Shown piece after piece: positions 35,280 to 47,018 of a stretch of 64,000 nt of DNA. Numbering within the stretch: the first letter of the stretch is position 1; each line of letters opens with the position of its first letter. Source of the stretch: Linyphia triangularis (Eukaryota > Arthropoda > Arachnida > Araneae > Linyphiidae); assembly GCA_963978545.1 (NCBI GenBank), contig OZ021729.1, positions 92,844,466-92,908,465 on the forward strand, written 5' to 3'. The notes under the pieces are model-generated. The model had not been told where the DNA came from, searched no databases, and worked only from the letters and a program-made list of their open reading frames with translations. The translations under genes and the position numbers were made by a program.

Positions 35280-35340
35280 ATTGAAACTGAACCAAAAATT
35301 GAATGGCAATGATACTGTCTCATATTTAAAATTAACATTA
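33700..35340. other. No gene seen; poly-A/G junction at 34788-34811
   Basis: AT-rich DNA with a run of A followed by about 11 G. Overlapping short open frames at 34825-35195 have no recognised domain. A poly-T run of about 34 bases lies at 35244-35275. Confidence 0.5.
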
Positions 35341-35344
35341 AAAA

Positions 35345-35962
35345 CTAGGGGCGTGGAACAACTTTCAATTACACTCAAGTGGATTTGCCGTTTTTATATT
35401 TTCTTCATTCATTAAGAAAAAAATTCCAGTTAAGCGATAAGTCTTCTATGGGCTTTTTTTTTTTTTTTTTTAAATAATAAATAAATAAAATAAATAAATA
35501 AAAATGATGATATTGGCTATCTAAGTTTCGTAAATTTTTACATTATTCTGTAAATGCAACAGAGAGGAGCAGTCGTTGATGACGATGCTCAAGTAAAGAG
35601 AACTCTGTGTTAAAAACGTTAGTTTTTCAGCTTTTTACGCATTTATGGCATTTTAACGGGAATTTCAGAGGTGAGGATGTTTAGAACACCTTAACCAGCA
35701 TAACCACATCGATTTTAATCGAAATCGTTAGAGCCCTTATTTGACAATTGCTGAAAATCATGAATTTTTCAGTGGCAGGCACAATTTTGATGAAAATCTC
35801 AATGGTATGTGTCTCCTAGCCACCACTAACCTGTACACCAAATTTGAACATCAATTCGCTCGTGACTTATGCACACAAATACACTGGCAGATATTTTTTT
35901 TCCTTTTTGAATGTTCCAAAACGTGCACAAAAAATCAGATTTTTTTTTTTTTTTTAAAGGAA
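35345..35962 (-). repeat. Family 1 repeat, minus copy
   Basis: Inverse of 13121-13838: starts ctaggggcgtggaacaac, has gaacaccttaaccagcataa with an intact empty TTAA site, and ends in a poly-T near 35955. The terminal part is missing or degraded. Confidence 0.78.
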
Positions 35963-35999
35963 TGTAACTTACTTGTGTTGAGTAAGTAAACATTAAGGG

Positions 36000-37360
36000 G
36001 GAAAACATTAAGGGAAATTGAGTTGTTATTTCATTAGCATCAATGCATTCTTATGAGATTATGTTAAAGTTGAAAAATATACAGTTAAAAATATTACTTA
36101 TTAAATAAAACAGAATTATTCAGCCGTAGAATATTAAAAAAAATATCGTTGTCGGATAATATGACGACGTAGCAATTTTGAGTGGTATTATTAAAAAAAT
36201 ATTCCAAATTTGTAGCGCGTTTATTGTTTGAAAAGTTCGGCTAGTAATTCAATGGGCGTATTAGAATTTTATTTAGGAATAACTATTTATTCAAAGAATA
36301 CTTGGAAATAAATTTGGGAAATCTTTTCATTTCCAATCGTTGCATTACATTTATTTGTAAATAAAAAAAATTTAGGTTTCAATAATATCAAATTTAAAAT
36401 TAGATAATTGTACATTTTCATTAAATAAAAGATAAAATTAAAAAAAAAATCCCTACTGGATTTCATTATCAAGGGGCTCGAACCCAGCCGGGATTTCGGG
36501 GATGAGTTTTTAAAGGATGGATCAGTAATAAATGCCAATCCATCCTCCAACCACGACGCATCCCATTGCAAAACAGAAAGTCATATAAATATTTAAAGAA
36601 TTGCTTACATTTATAAGATTTAAAAAGCAACAAATCTCTCCAGTCCGAAATAGCAAACTGCTACTAGACTTTCATCAAACCACATTTATATACCAAAAGA
36701 AAAACAATCCCGCACTTTTAAAAACCAAAAATAGCCTCGCACTTAAAAGAAAAAACAAAAACAATAACACCGTCATCGATGATTAAAAACAGGTACCACA
36801 GTTAGGGCTATTTAACTGGGAGTTTCAATATCACCCGAAATATGGATTAAAAGACCTAAAAAACGTTGAAATTACAAAAGCATCTTGGATATCCATTTAA
36901 TCTTAAGTTGTTTATTAAGTAATTCAATAAGTTATTTTCAATTCATTTCATGTATCTTTTATCTAAATGTGTTCTCTTTTATAAATTCATATTAAATTAG
37001 TGTTTGTCGTGTTCATTTTTGGCATAAAAATAATTACATTTCCTGGAGAACTTTTTACAAATACTTTAATTTTGTACTTGTCAATTTTCTTAGCTGCACT
37101 AATTTACTTTATACTTGATTGTTTCCGATCTTTAAGCGGGCTATGTACTATGTTGGCGTACATTTTGAAAATTATATTTAGTAGTTAATTGATTCTTTTA
37201 ATGCTAATTCCTTATATGAAATCTATTTTTTGTCCATGGCGTATGAGAAAATCCCCCCCCCCCCCTAATTTGAGATAAATTACCTACTTTTCATTTGTAG
37301 TCTATTAAAATAATGAAATGAAAGAAGTTTTCAAATCCTAATAGCGTTTTCTCTTTTTAT
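36000..37360. other. No gene; possible SINE-like fragment at 36449-36560; poly-C at 37252-37265
   Basis: On the minus strand 36474-36485 is a perfect B-box-like word (gggttcgagccc) about 25 bases before a T run, as in a pol III-derived retroposon. No A box or second copy is seen. The remainder is AT-rich, with short open frames lacking known domains. Confidence 0.35.
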
Positions 37361-37369
37361 TATAATGTT

Positions 37370-37725
37370 GCGTGTATGGGTTCGAAAGATTTGAAGGCAA
37401 AGCAGATCAAAACTTGCAGAAATTTATTCCGATGTAACTCTTCGCAGATTCTTTTACAACTCCAGAACTTCTCGTTCTAGTAGACTCAATACAGCTCTTT
37501 ACACAACAATAGAGCTCAAACAGCAGTTAAAACACTTGATACACAACTGCTAAAATCGCCGCAAAAGACAATGCAATACAGTTCGCTTTTGGAACTACTC
37601 TGAATGCTCACTGAGAGACTGCTAACTAACTCACTCAACTCAACTAACTCGCTCCTTATATAGGAAAGTTAATCCTTCGTGATCTTCTAGAGATATAAAT
37701 TTGGAGAATTTTCCAGTTCACAGTC
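37370..37725 (-). mobile_element. Possible solo LTR of a retrotransposon
   Basis: Read on the minus strand, a TATA box (tatataag near 37655) is followed about 230 bases later by AATAAA (37423-37428). The segment may run from TGTGAACTGG near 37725 to an ACA end near 37369. This promoter-plus-polyadenylation layout and the TG...CA type ends suggest an LTR. No second LTR, primer site or target duplication was found. Confidence 0.4.
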
Positions 37726-38639
37726 GGAAAGCCCTATACAGGTACATGGGAACCGAAAATGTCGCTAAATAGTCGCCAAGTTTGGCGACAAAAATTAGGC
37801 ACCTAAACCATCTCCAACTTAGCGAGATTGCCATTAACCATAATGTTAAATGGCCTGCTCTTTGTAAAACTCGTTTTCCAGCATGATCCCTGTAGAACTC
37901 GTTTTCAAGCATTAAGAGACGCATTGCAGGAAAGCGAAGTTAAGACGAACTATTGCACTATCCTATGAGAAATGCACATAAATTGTTCCTTTTTAATAAT
38001 TAATTCTACGAAATATTTACAAATATACAGAAATTCTTAACAATAATTTTTCTTTTTGTCAACTTTCCATTGATCGTTTCTTTCTAGCAATGGTCTATCG
38101 TGCTGATATTCCACATTCCTTGATATCAACATTCCGTTTTCTTGGTGAAATCTTTCACTTTGATAGCCGCGGACTGCGCCTAAATTTTCAGATAAATAGC
38201 CCATTTACTAATTAAAATTAAATTTTAAGCTCATATAGTACGCCTATTATATACCAACTTGAAAGGTTCTTTTCTTTCGGTTGTCTCCATTGTGAGCTCA
38301 AAGTTTCTTCATCAATTTTCCGATTTTCTGTTGTTTCAAAAATCCCTTCTTTCAAATTTTCTTTGAATAAATTCAGGAACTGTTCACAAAAAGATATTAT
38401 CTTTCTTTTTGAAAAGTCTTAACACATCGTTTCATAATTTCTTTTGAAGAGGTAAAACTCTTTTTGATGAATCATACTCGTTTTTTGACTTCTGGTTCTA
38501 ATGTTTTCCTTCTTTTTTTTCTTTTTTCGACTATTAATTAACGTTCGGCTGTCCAATACTATGGAGAAACTTATTGCCGTCACACCAAGAAGCAACTCCT
38601 TCAAATCACATTGCCATTTGCAACTTCAATAAGTCATTC

Positions 38640-39082
38640 ATCTGCAGTGGATACCCTCCCATGTAGACCTCTTCTTTAATGACTTGGTCGGCCAATGGCT
38701 AAGGAGGGCTCTGCTGTAACATCCGAAAATTGTGGTCATCTTACGTTTAGGGAAATTTTCTCGAAGGTCAGAGCCGACAACAGCAAGACATGGAGGATTC
38801 CACCAACTCATGACTGGTATGAACAAAAACGTCCTGGGGCTGCCCTGGAGCTGAAGGGCGACAGGAAATTACAAACTACCATCACCAGACTCATCACCGG
38901 ACATACTCGCACACTTGCATATGTTCAGGGACAAAAGCCCTGTGTGCCTCAAGTGTGTTTCCCATCAAGCTTCACCGGACCATCTGCTTTCCTGTTTGGA
39001 TTTGGAGAAGAGAGGTCTCTTTAAAAACCCTGCGCTGGTTCGAGACTTTCTTTGGGCGTACGGTCTCTCGGACTTAGTCTAG
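38640..39082 (+). pseudogene. LINE (Jockey-like) ORF2 3' end: RNase H remnant and C-terminal zinc knuckle
   Basis: The sequence begins LQWIPSHVD, the conserved end of a LINE RNase H domain (normally followed by LAKEGS, seen here after a frameshift as MAKEGSAVTSENCGHLTF). It continues with WYEQKRPGAALELKG and TRLITGHTRTLAYVQ. After a second frameshift near 38930 comes VCLKCVSHQASPDHLLSC, a C-x2-C-x8-9-H-x4-C knuckle. It ends YGLSDLV and a stop at 39080-39082. This arrangement is known at the C terminus of Jockey-clade-like retrotransposon proteins. Upstream reverse transcriptase is missing, consistent with 5' truncation. It ends in a tail with aacaacaaca. Confidence 0.8.
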
Positions 39083-39229
39083 ACTTGTTCTAGATCAAGT
39101 GGAATAAGAAACAACAACATAAGTCCGTTACGTAATAATGCTGCTTTTAGAGTAATAAAAAAAGTATTCGTCAGATTTGTAGCACAATATCCCTTGAGCT
39201 GCAATAAACAAGTCCAAACCACTGGCCAA

Positions 39230-39345
39230 TCCCGATGTGTAGACTAACCGTTGTTACGGAACCTGACCAATCTCGTCGAATGCTGGGTAATGGTGAAATA
39301 TACTGAAAGTATTGTTGCAGAGTTTTAAAACTGAAATATCTCTAA
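39230..39345 (+). repeat. Direct repeat, copy 1 (partner 45635-45745)
   Basis: The words gaccaatctcg, aatgctg, aatatactgaaagt and agttttaaaactgaaatat recur in order at 45635-45745. Confidence 0.6.
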
Positions 39346-39560
39346 TATATATAAAATCCAACGTCTGTCTGCATGTATGAACGGCTATAACTAAAGATCT
39401 ACAGAACCGATTTGGAAAATTTTATGTCTATTGGTAGATTATTAAATGCGGATTCGACAGAGTACACTTTTACTACACTGTAATCACACAAAGAACATTA
39501 ATTACACATAAAAAATAATGTTTGCCGTATTGCCATCTATGTTTTAATTATGTTCGAGTA
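39344..39560 (+). mobile_element. Helitron-like 5' end fragment
   Basis: Starts TCTCTAATATATATAAAATC and continues ccaacgtctgtctgcatgta, like the TC-starting, TATA-rich 5' ends at 27161 and 51684. No 3' end was found nearby. Class inferred only. Confidence 0.4.
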
Positions 39561-39748
39561 GAAAATTTCTTCGGAAATGAAACAGTGTTGGCAACAATTT
39601 AATGTAAACAAATGAGGGTTTTGAAATTAAAACGTGTTTATCATGCATAATTCTGACTTTTGAATGCGTTTATAATGCCGCTTAAAAGAAAATCTTCATA
39701 TGGACAGAATACAGTCGATTAAAACGCTTTGTGCAATAAGAAACTTCA

Positions 39749-39929
39749 CGCCGACCAAACGGTATAGTGGTTAGCGTGCTAGCTTCTAGACCGCGAGGTT
39801 GCGGGTTCGAGTCCCGTGTTAGGCATGGGTGTTTGTAAATGTATGTTGGCTTGTCTAATGACGAGTGTTTTGGCGCATTATAGCCCTCGTGTTGCTGACG
39901 GCGCCAGATAATCTGAAAACAACCAACCA
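39749..39929 (+). mobile_element. SINE family A, youngest full-length copy (181 bp)
   Basis: tRNA-like head from gccgaccaaacgg, A-box region tatagtggttagcg, perfect B box ggttcgagtcc, then a body with atgtatgttggcttgtct and an AACC tail. It is flanked by a perfect 16-bp target duplication (gcaataagaaacttca at 39733-39748 and 39930-39945). Pol III promoter elements look intact. Confidence 0.95.
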
Positions 39930-39949
39930 GCAATAAGAAACTTCAGACA

Positions 39950-42430
39950 TCTCATTGTTGAAATCCAAGATACACGTACTTAACTTCTGATATTGTTAAT
40001 CCTCGGCACACAATACTTCAAGGATTTTTTTTTTTCATTTAGCATTAAGAAAGCTCGCCTGAATTAAAAACATGATGACTAAAATAAAATTAAAGCATAA
40101 ATAATAAATGAAATTGAAATATATCTTAAAATTAAATCAGTTACCAGAAACAACATTTATCCAGAAAGAAAACATCAAATAAAATTGTGCCAAAGAAATT
40201 TTCTATACTACTCCTGTATCAAAAAAAAACTTGCTGACAATTGAAGGTTTACTTCATTTACTGTTGGAGAACGACTCTTTCTGGGACTAGAAGAAACTGC
40301 AACCGAACTTGCAACTCTGGAATGATTCTCCGCCAAGGCGTTTAATGCCAATAAATTGTAGTAGTTTCAATGCCTCAAATTGCTCTAATTTCGTAGTAAT
40401 GTAATCAAAACAACTTTTAGCTCAGAATCCACATAAGAGTTAAAAGTTTTACAGAAACCCTTCGTAAAAAAGCTATATTGGCTCTAAGAAGTAACGATAT
40501 TGAAGCCTTTAACAATTTAATGCTCAGAAAATAATAAAATTATTGGTGTATATACAGGGGACACTATTTGTATATGCATAAAAAAAGACTTTAGCTGTAA
40601 TTATGGATAACAGTGTGCTACAGCTTCTTTTTGGTGACAGTTTTGGTTTTATCGTAAATGATCTAAACTTTTTAATAAGTAATATTTGTTGGTTCAAACT
40701 GAATTCCTTTACAGAACAGTAACGAGTATTGTCTTTTGTTTTTATGGTGTTTATTTTTTAATAATCATTCAGGGTGACCAGCGTAAAAGAGATTCCAGAC
40801 TTAAAGAGCACTAGCGCTTCATATTGTTGAACGTAATTTCAATTCCAAACTTCTGTTTTGAAAATAATCTGATGCTTCTTCTATGCTGGCCACCCATTAT
40901 TATTCAAAGAAATATATGCCACAGTGGGTACCCAGTCCACGCAGCTAGTAGTGTTATGAAAAATTACGTAGAGTTATTTTATGGCTTTGACACATTTATT
41001 ATTTCTTTATCGTGCATTTTGGAACGCTGCTCGAGTTCCGACAAGCCAATCTTGTCCTTGATTCTGTGAGGAGAGAAAGTGGAAGCTTTGAAACAAGAAA
41101 ATAACGCGGCGTTTCTTTTTTTCCTTCAACCTAATGCCGATTTCCTAGGAAAATCTCATTCTCCGACTGTAACTTTTAATTCAAAACTTTTCATTATTTT
41201 ATGTTTAGCGAGACCATATTCTACATGAACGTGAAATTTATATTCCGTTGCATCTGGAGAACCAGCGGCCCTGGGAAACAGGAAATTCATGTCTTCTTCT
41301 TTAAGCAAAAATATTAATCATTCGGTTATTTTTTTAGTATAATGCATTGGTATTCCAAACATTGTTTTTTAACTTAAAACAACTGTCTCCATTCTTCTGA
41401 ATATGCATAACAAACTTCGTATGGGGCCCAATTTAATAGCAAACAAAATACGCTTGTTCCACAAAATCAGTTTTTCCTTTTTTTTTAAATTTATTATTAT
41501 TATTATTATTATTGCCAATGTGTTATTATAAAAGAGCAGAAAAGCTTGGAATTTTTTTCTCTAAATTTACTGAGGTATTTACCATCTATTTTACCCAAGT
41601 TTTGAAGAAAATCCTAACTAAATAATAGTTCACTCCTTCTTCGATAATATTTATAAAGAGCAAATTGTAAGTATGTTTAATAAAATCATGTAAAAAATAT
41701 TAAGTTATTTCTTAGATATATCATACATATTCGAGTGGCACAGCATGGCCCTAGTGAAGCCCTTGGGCAATAAAACCTCAACCAACCATGCATATTCGAC
41801 CTATGACTTGGAAACAAAAGTGTAAGAAAAATTTTGTAATTGATTTTTCCAGTAATTAGCATCCAAAAGCTATAAAATAAGCTAAAAAATCTTTTCATCG
41901 CAAGAATCGCAATATCCTTTCTGATAGTTACTTTACTTATTTTGTATTAGCGTCTCGTTAAACTTGACAAATAAATCCAAATAGTTTCCGTGTTATTTTA
42001 GATTATTTCTTATATTATTACAACGTCTTGAAACACGTTCTTTCGTTTACCCGCTTTACTACATGAACCTTAAAAACCCTGCAGATGTTTTCGATCATAA
42101 ATGACGTGTGTTTCAACATACAGTACGACACTGAGGATAAACGAAGCCATTTGTATCGAATGAAAGAGACAGAAAAAAGGTTTGTATTGAAGTTTTCAAA
42201 GTGGTAGTTTAGTTTACTTAGATCTCCTAGGAGGGGGAAAAGTGTGCTCCGGAGTTGTCGGAATTCGTATACTAACTATATTTGTGCCAACATCTTTACT
42301 CGACGACTTTTAGAATCGAAGTCCGAATTCGAACTTGGTTTCTTCCACGTGGCGGAGAAGGACAATTCTGGATATGAGGATCGCCTTCCGAGTATCTTCG
42401 AAGGATGGGGACTTTCAAGCAGATGTACTC
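39950..42430. other. No gene seen apart from a 56-bp retroposed fragment
   Basis: AT-rich DNA with short open frames and an ATT run at 41494-41512. A patch at about 41250-41290 is slightly GC-rich without identifiable coding. Confidence 0.5.
41735..41790 (+). mobile_element. 56-bp retroposed fragment with AACC tail and target duplication
   Basis: The segment gtggcacagcatggcc to aaaacctcaaccaaccatg lies between two copies of catattcga (41726-41734 and 41791-41799). Its tail resembles the tails of SINE families A and B. It looks like the extreme 3' end of a retroposon. Confidence 0.6.
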
Positions 42431-42529
42431 ATATTTGATATCAGAAATTGTAGTGAGTGGTGTTCGAACCCTCTTGCATGCTAGATGAGTCTGTGTTCGT
42501 CGAATGGTGGTTAAAATTAAACTGACTAC

Positions 42530-43445
42530 TGAAGGGATCTGAATGAAATTTTAAATACATGTTTGGTAGATCATGCGGCCGAGGTTTCCGTCGAAATGTT
42601 GCCAATAGATGGCGCTGTACTGCACAAACCATATGCAGATGAGTAATTTCGCTTTATAAGCGATACGAAACCGATCCTCTGGATGTTGCAGCAGAAAGAG
42701 TATCTCCCATGTAACTGATCCCTCGAATGTGGAAGAAGTTGCAATATCTGAAGCATTTGCAAGCTCTTCAAATAGTACTGAGTGGCCGCTCAGTAACACG
42801 AGCACTGGACTTACCACGGACAACCATGCACATGATTTTACTCAAAATTATGAAGACAAAATGCCTTACATTTGATACTGCACGTCTTGATTTTCCCTTG
42901 CGTTTTCTAACGAGGATGCGAGGGAATGAGTTCTTGCCATCGCCTATCTTACGAACAGGCGATGCTCATTTTCACTTAGATGATGGTGCTGTGAACACAC
43001 GCGTGGGGGAATCCACCAACCTTTGTGCCCTATACATTCCTCACGAGATGGTCTGGTCAGCAAGATCCTCGGATCTAAACTTTTGTGACTTCTGGGTATA
43101 GAATTTCATAAAGATCGCGTTTATCAAGGACGTGTAACTAATAAAGCGGACTTGAAAACCAGCATCGTCCTCCAGGTCTCGATCATTCCTACTGATACGT
43201 TGTGTGCGACCGTTGTTAACACGGTAGTATACTCTTTCGGAATATTGTTGACCAACAATGTGTGTACATAGAGCACACAGGTGCGTAAATAAAAAAAATA
43301 TTGAGTTGTTCTTGGATTTTTGAACCAGCCATCTTAATTTTTACGCCATTTATCATCGACAACATTTCGAAGTATTATTTTCCAACGGAAACCGCATGAT
43401 CTACGTATTTCTAATTTCATTCGGATCCGTTCCTCTGAGTACCGT
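42530..43445 (+). mobile_element. DNA transposon with long inverted ends and broken DDE transposase
   Basis: The left end 42533-42620 and right end 43336-43440 are inverse copies (for example ggatctgaatgaaat with ggatccgaatgaaat on the other strand, and gtagatcatgcgg in both). Between them lies a transposase fossil. The left end includes the word gttgccaatagatggcgctg, also present inverted at 1928-1947. Confidence 0.72.
42727..43250 (+). pseudogene. Fossil DDE transposase (IS630/mariner-related)
   Basis: The open frame 42727-43101 holds a helix-turn-helix-like part (SVTRALDLPRTTMHMILLKI) and DAHFHLDDGAVNTR, resembling the D-E-A-x-F-H-L-D-G-x-V-N motif around the first catalytic aspartate in a mariner-related family. 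It then has RSSDLNFCDFW, the S-P-D-L-x-x-x-D-F-x-x-W motif. After a stop another frame gives KDRVYQGRVTNKADLKTSI, the usual C-terminal tail. The segment between the first and last motifs is shorter than in the family, so an internal deletion is likely. Not functional. Confidence 0.6.
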
Positions 43446-44077
43446 CTGTTGAATCTGAACCATAAGTACTTTATTAAACTCACCGAGTCCAAAAACGGAT
43501 GACCTTGAAAAGACCTTTCATAATACCATTCAATTGTAAAATGAATTGAGGATTCACGTGACCAAATAAAGCACGAGCTTTGATCAATGTATCGAATGCT
43601 TTTAATCGAATCCAAACTCTCTGATATGGGAAAAATGTTCTAGAACTGGTATTTTAAGAAGGATTGACAGTCGATTGGAATCCGGATTATTGGTTTCCCA
43701 AGAACTTCATTTAACATTTAAATACTTATTTTAAGACGATTTCCCCAAGTGAATAATTTCCGAGTCTTAGAAAACAGCGATGCCTTTCATTGAGTACTTT
43801 GCAGGAATTCGAGAGAGTCCCAAAAGAACTTTAGTTAAAAGAAGAAAAAAAAAAAAAGCGCTAATTGTTTTTCGATTCATCCATGTAAATAACCAAAAGT
43901 ATGTTTCGAAAACTTGGAAAACGTAGCGTGTTGAAAAAAGAAAAAAAAAAAACAATATCAGGACACACAGTGAAAACATCATAAGTAAAAGTCTTTTAAA
44001 AAAGCCAATGTCACCGAATGTTAAGTTTAGGAAAATGTATTATTTACGTCCGCAACTTTAAAGGAAGTGATTCGATA

Positions 44078-44420
44078 TACTCGTTGTGTTACAATCTTCT
44101 AACCCAATGCATTTAGAGACTACTTTTTATTAAAACTTGTCACTTATTGATGATCACTTAATGAAATGACATAAACTGTTTTCATTTAATGTCTATCTAT
44201 TATAAATGAAAATTAAAAAAAAGCTAACGACTATTGCAGATGGCGCCACTGTATAGCTATTGATTCAAATTTAAATACAATATATTGGACGCTACTTTTG
44301 AGTTTTTGATTTATGTAATTTCATTAAGTGATCTTTTTCGTACTTACTCACCAAATTTAAAGGTTTCATAGAAAGTAGTTTCTAAATGCACTGGACTAGA
44401 AGATTGTAACATAGCGAGTA
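44078..44420. mobile_element. MITE family 3, complete copy with inverted ends of about 45 bp and TA flanks
   Basis: The left end (tactcgttgtgttacaatct, cttct, gcatttagagactact) is the inverse of the right end (agtagtttctaaatgcac, agaagattgtaacatagcga, gta). Ends sit at TATA/TA, consistent with a Tc1/mariner-type TA target. The interior is noncoding. Confidence 0.8.
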
Positions 44421-44429
44421 TAGGAATTG

Positions 44430-46010
44430 ATCTTTACTACGAATTCCTCTTAAATTATTATTATTATTGAAAAATATCAAAACTTCGAGGGGAACAATGA
44501 ACGTTATAAAATTGTTTTTAAATTATTGTTTGTATTTAAGATAACTATATTTCGAACAACATTTTTCGTGTGATACATTGTTTTTATAGCATAATAATTA
44601 CTTCTTACTTATAATTACTTATAATTACTTATTATATAAGTAATTTTGACCCTAAAATAGTTTAAATTGAATTTGACCTATAACATGCAAAGTTCAATTA
44701 ACTTAACCATACTTTATAAATGTATGCAATAAATCAATTAATAGTTAAAAAAGTATTGGCAACAGTAAAAAATTTGGAAAGTACGCGTGATATAATTACT
44801 TTATGTTAGGAGTCCGGCACATGACAAATTTTCAGATTATTAGTTTATTACAATTTAAATTATTCTCTTTAAAATGATGCCTCGTTTGTAATTCTATCTT
44901 ATTTTGAAATATTTTAATTTTTTGAAGTAAACAAAATGTAGGTATTAATGCATGTTTTAAGCCGAATTTTTCAATATATCGTTTTTTCATGTATAAAATC
45001 TATTTGCTTGAAATTTTTTGTACATATTTCTGTTATATATTTAAGTACTTTAAAACGAGTAATAAATGGTAAGTAGCCCACTTAAAAAAAAAAAAATAAT
45101 AATAATCAGTCTAAAATTTTAACAATTTTGTCAAACATATTTTTAGAAAGTCATACTTATTTTAATTTTTTTTAAATAATAAAAATCTCGCATTAAAATA
45201 TTTAAAAGTATTCAAATATTATACTGTGAAAGTTTCATAAGGCTTGAAGATTCGGCTATTAAATGAGATGCCCCCAAAGTTGTTGAATTTAACATGGGCT
45301 CCAAGGGAGGCCCCCTTAATTAAGCTATGGAACGAAAGAACAAGATATTGGCTTTCATTAAATTGATAGTTTATTTGATATTTTAATAAATCTATTATGA
45401 TTTAGTTCTCATCTCATAAATATAATGGTATTTTATTTGGTGTTTTAATTAATGTATTTTTATTTAAGAATATTACGAATATTTTTTAATCCATTTTTGA
45501 GAATCCATTATTTATCTCTCTTTGGATTTTATGAAACTTAAATATAATTGTCAATTGCTTATAATTAGAAATATAATTATTTTAATATGTTATTAATCAA
45601 TGGTAATTTAATGAATTTACCCAATAGTTCAACAACGCTGGCCCGTTGTAAATCGGCGGTTGGAACTGATCCGGACCAATCTCGCTAAATGCTGAATAAA
45701 ATATGCTGAAAGTCTTGAAATACACAGTTTTAAAATTGAAATATTTTGTTATAATATATTTTGTGGTGTGTTTTTACATTATTTAAAAAAAGTGTATTTT
45801 GGAACTATTTTCACTTTTCAGCCAGGATTGGCTCCGACGCAATGCTACCAAGACAACTGGAATATCCTTCCGTGTCCAAAAGATATAGTCCCGAGCAACT
45901 TTTATAATAATATTGATAGCCTGTATTGTATTAAACTTAAATATATGTTGATAGAAAAAAAAGTGCTTTTAAATTTTAATTTCACTCGATAATTTACTTT
46001 TCTAATCACG
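44430..46010. other. No gene; tandem cttataatta at 44605-44635 and repeat fragment 45635-45745
   Basis: Very AT-rich. The word cttataatta recurs three times in a row. The segment 45635-45745 is the direct-repeat partner of 39230-39345. The 74-codon open frame at 45768 has no recognised domain. Confidence 0.5.
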
Positions 46011-46039
46011 GTTACTATACTAACTAATCATGTCTGTTT

Positions 46040-46120
46040 CATGACGTCACTCACTTGGCGAATCACTATTGGCTAACATGTCAAGACGTCACATGCAAGA
46101 TTACTACGCAACCAATCAGT
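46040..46120. promoter_or_regulatory. Cluster of CRE-like and CCAAT-like motifs
   Basis: Within 80 bases there are tgacgtca (46042-46049), attgg (46068-46072), gacgtcac (46085-46092) and ccaat (46112-46116), in a patch less AT-rich than its flanks. Such motifs are common in animal promoters. A possible minus-strand splice donor (gtacgt, 46222-46217) lies about 100 bases away. Promoter activity is not shown. Confidence 0.25.
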
Positions 46121-46451
46121 GCGTCGTAAAACCGGATCGCACATCACTGTAGCGTATTCAGGTGTCATAATAACTTAAAACGTAATATTTATCTTTCCAT
46201 ACAATTATAAATATGTACGTACCTTTGGTGCTGAATACGAAGGAAGGCTCAAAAGTTCTCCATCAATCGAATCCCTTCAAAAGAGAATAATGTATGAGTA
46301 CACCTCCAAACAATAAAAAGAAATTTTTTTAACAAATATTATCTCTGGCTGATTGCACGGGACATAATGGCTTAAATTTGTAACAAATTAGAATTCTAAA
46401 ATCATAATGAATCTAGTAGTTAAGTTTTATACGATACTACGCCGGGGGAAA

Positions 46452-46873
46452 CGGGCCCGTGAGTCTTTTAAATGTATATTTGACCTAGTTAATAGAATTA
46501 TTTTTTCATGCCACCAATTAGTATTGTATAAAACAAAAATAGTTGGTTAAGGGAGCTTTTTAAAAAAAAATTGGTAGGAATTTTAAGGATAATTCCAAAA
46601 ATTTTAGGAATAATTCTAAAAAACTTAGGGATATTTCTTTTAAATATGACATAAGCAACTAACATACATTCTTTTCAAACCATGTTTTAATACCGGTAAA
46701 AAACTGCCAATTTGCACGAATTGAAAAATTTAAGTACAATTTTAGGAATTTTAAAATGAAACAAAATTTTTAGGAATTTTTGGGGCCCTGCAAAAACATA
46801 ACAAATAGATTCATCGTGATTTTAGAATTTCTTTGAGAGTAGAAAAAAAAGAGCCAAAATGTCCGGTGCTTGC
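46452..46873. mobile_element. MITE family 4 copy, with an inverse fragment at 46356-46435
   Basis: Similar to 60322-60506: gtatatttgacctagtt near the start and gagtagaaaaaaaagagcca then aaatgtccggtgc at the end. The piece 46356-46435 (gcacgggacataatggc, tctaaaatcataatgaatct) is an inverse copy of the right end. Confidence 0.55.
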
Positions 46874-47018
46874 AGTAGAGTCCCCTAAATGAAAGGTTTC
46901 AAATATCCTGGATTGTTTCAAAACATTTTTCTCACTTTTTCAAAATTAAGGTGTATTTTTTCTTTTTTTTCACATTCTGGTGAAGATTTCAGCGCAGAAT
47001 GTCAAGTTTCCGTTCATG

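Noticed and set aside
38695..39024. A 109-codon plus-strand open frame as a host gene
   Set aside because: It is the frameshifted end of a LINE protein; the true C terminus (to YGLSDLV) is in another frame.
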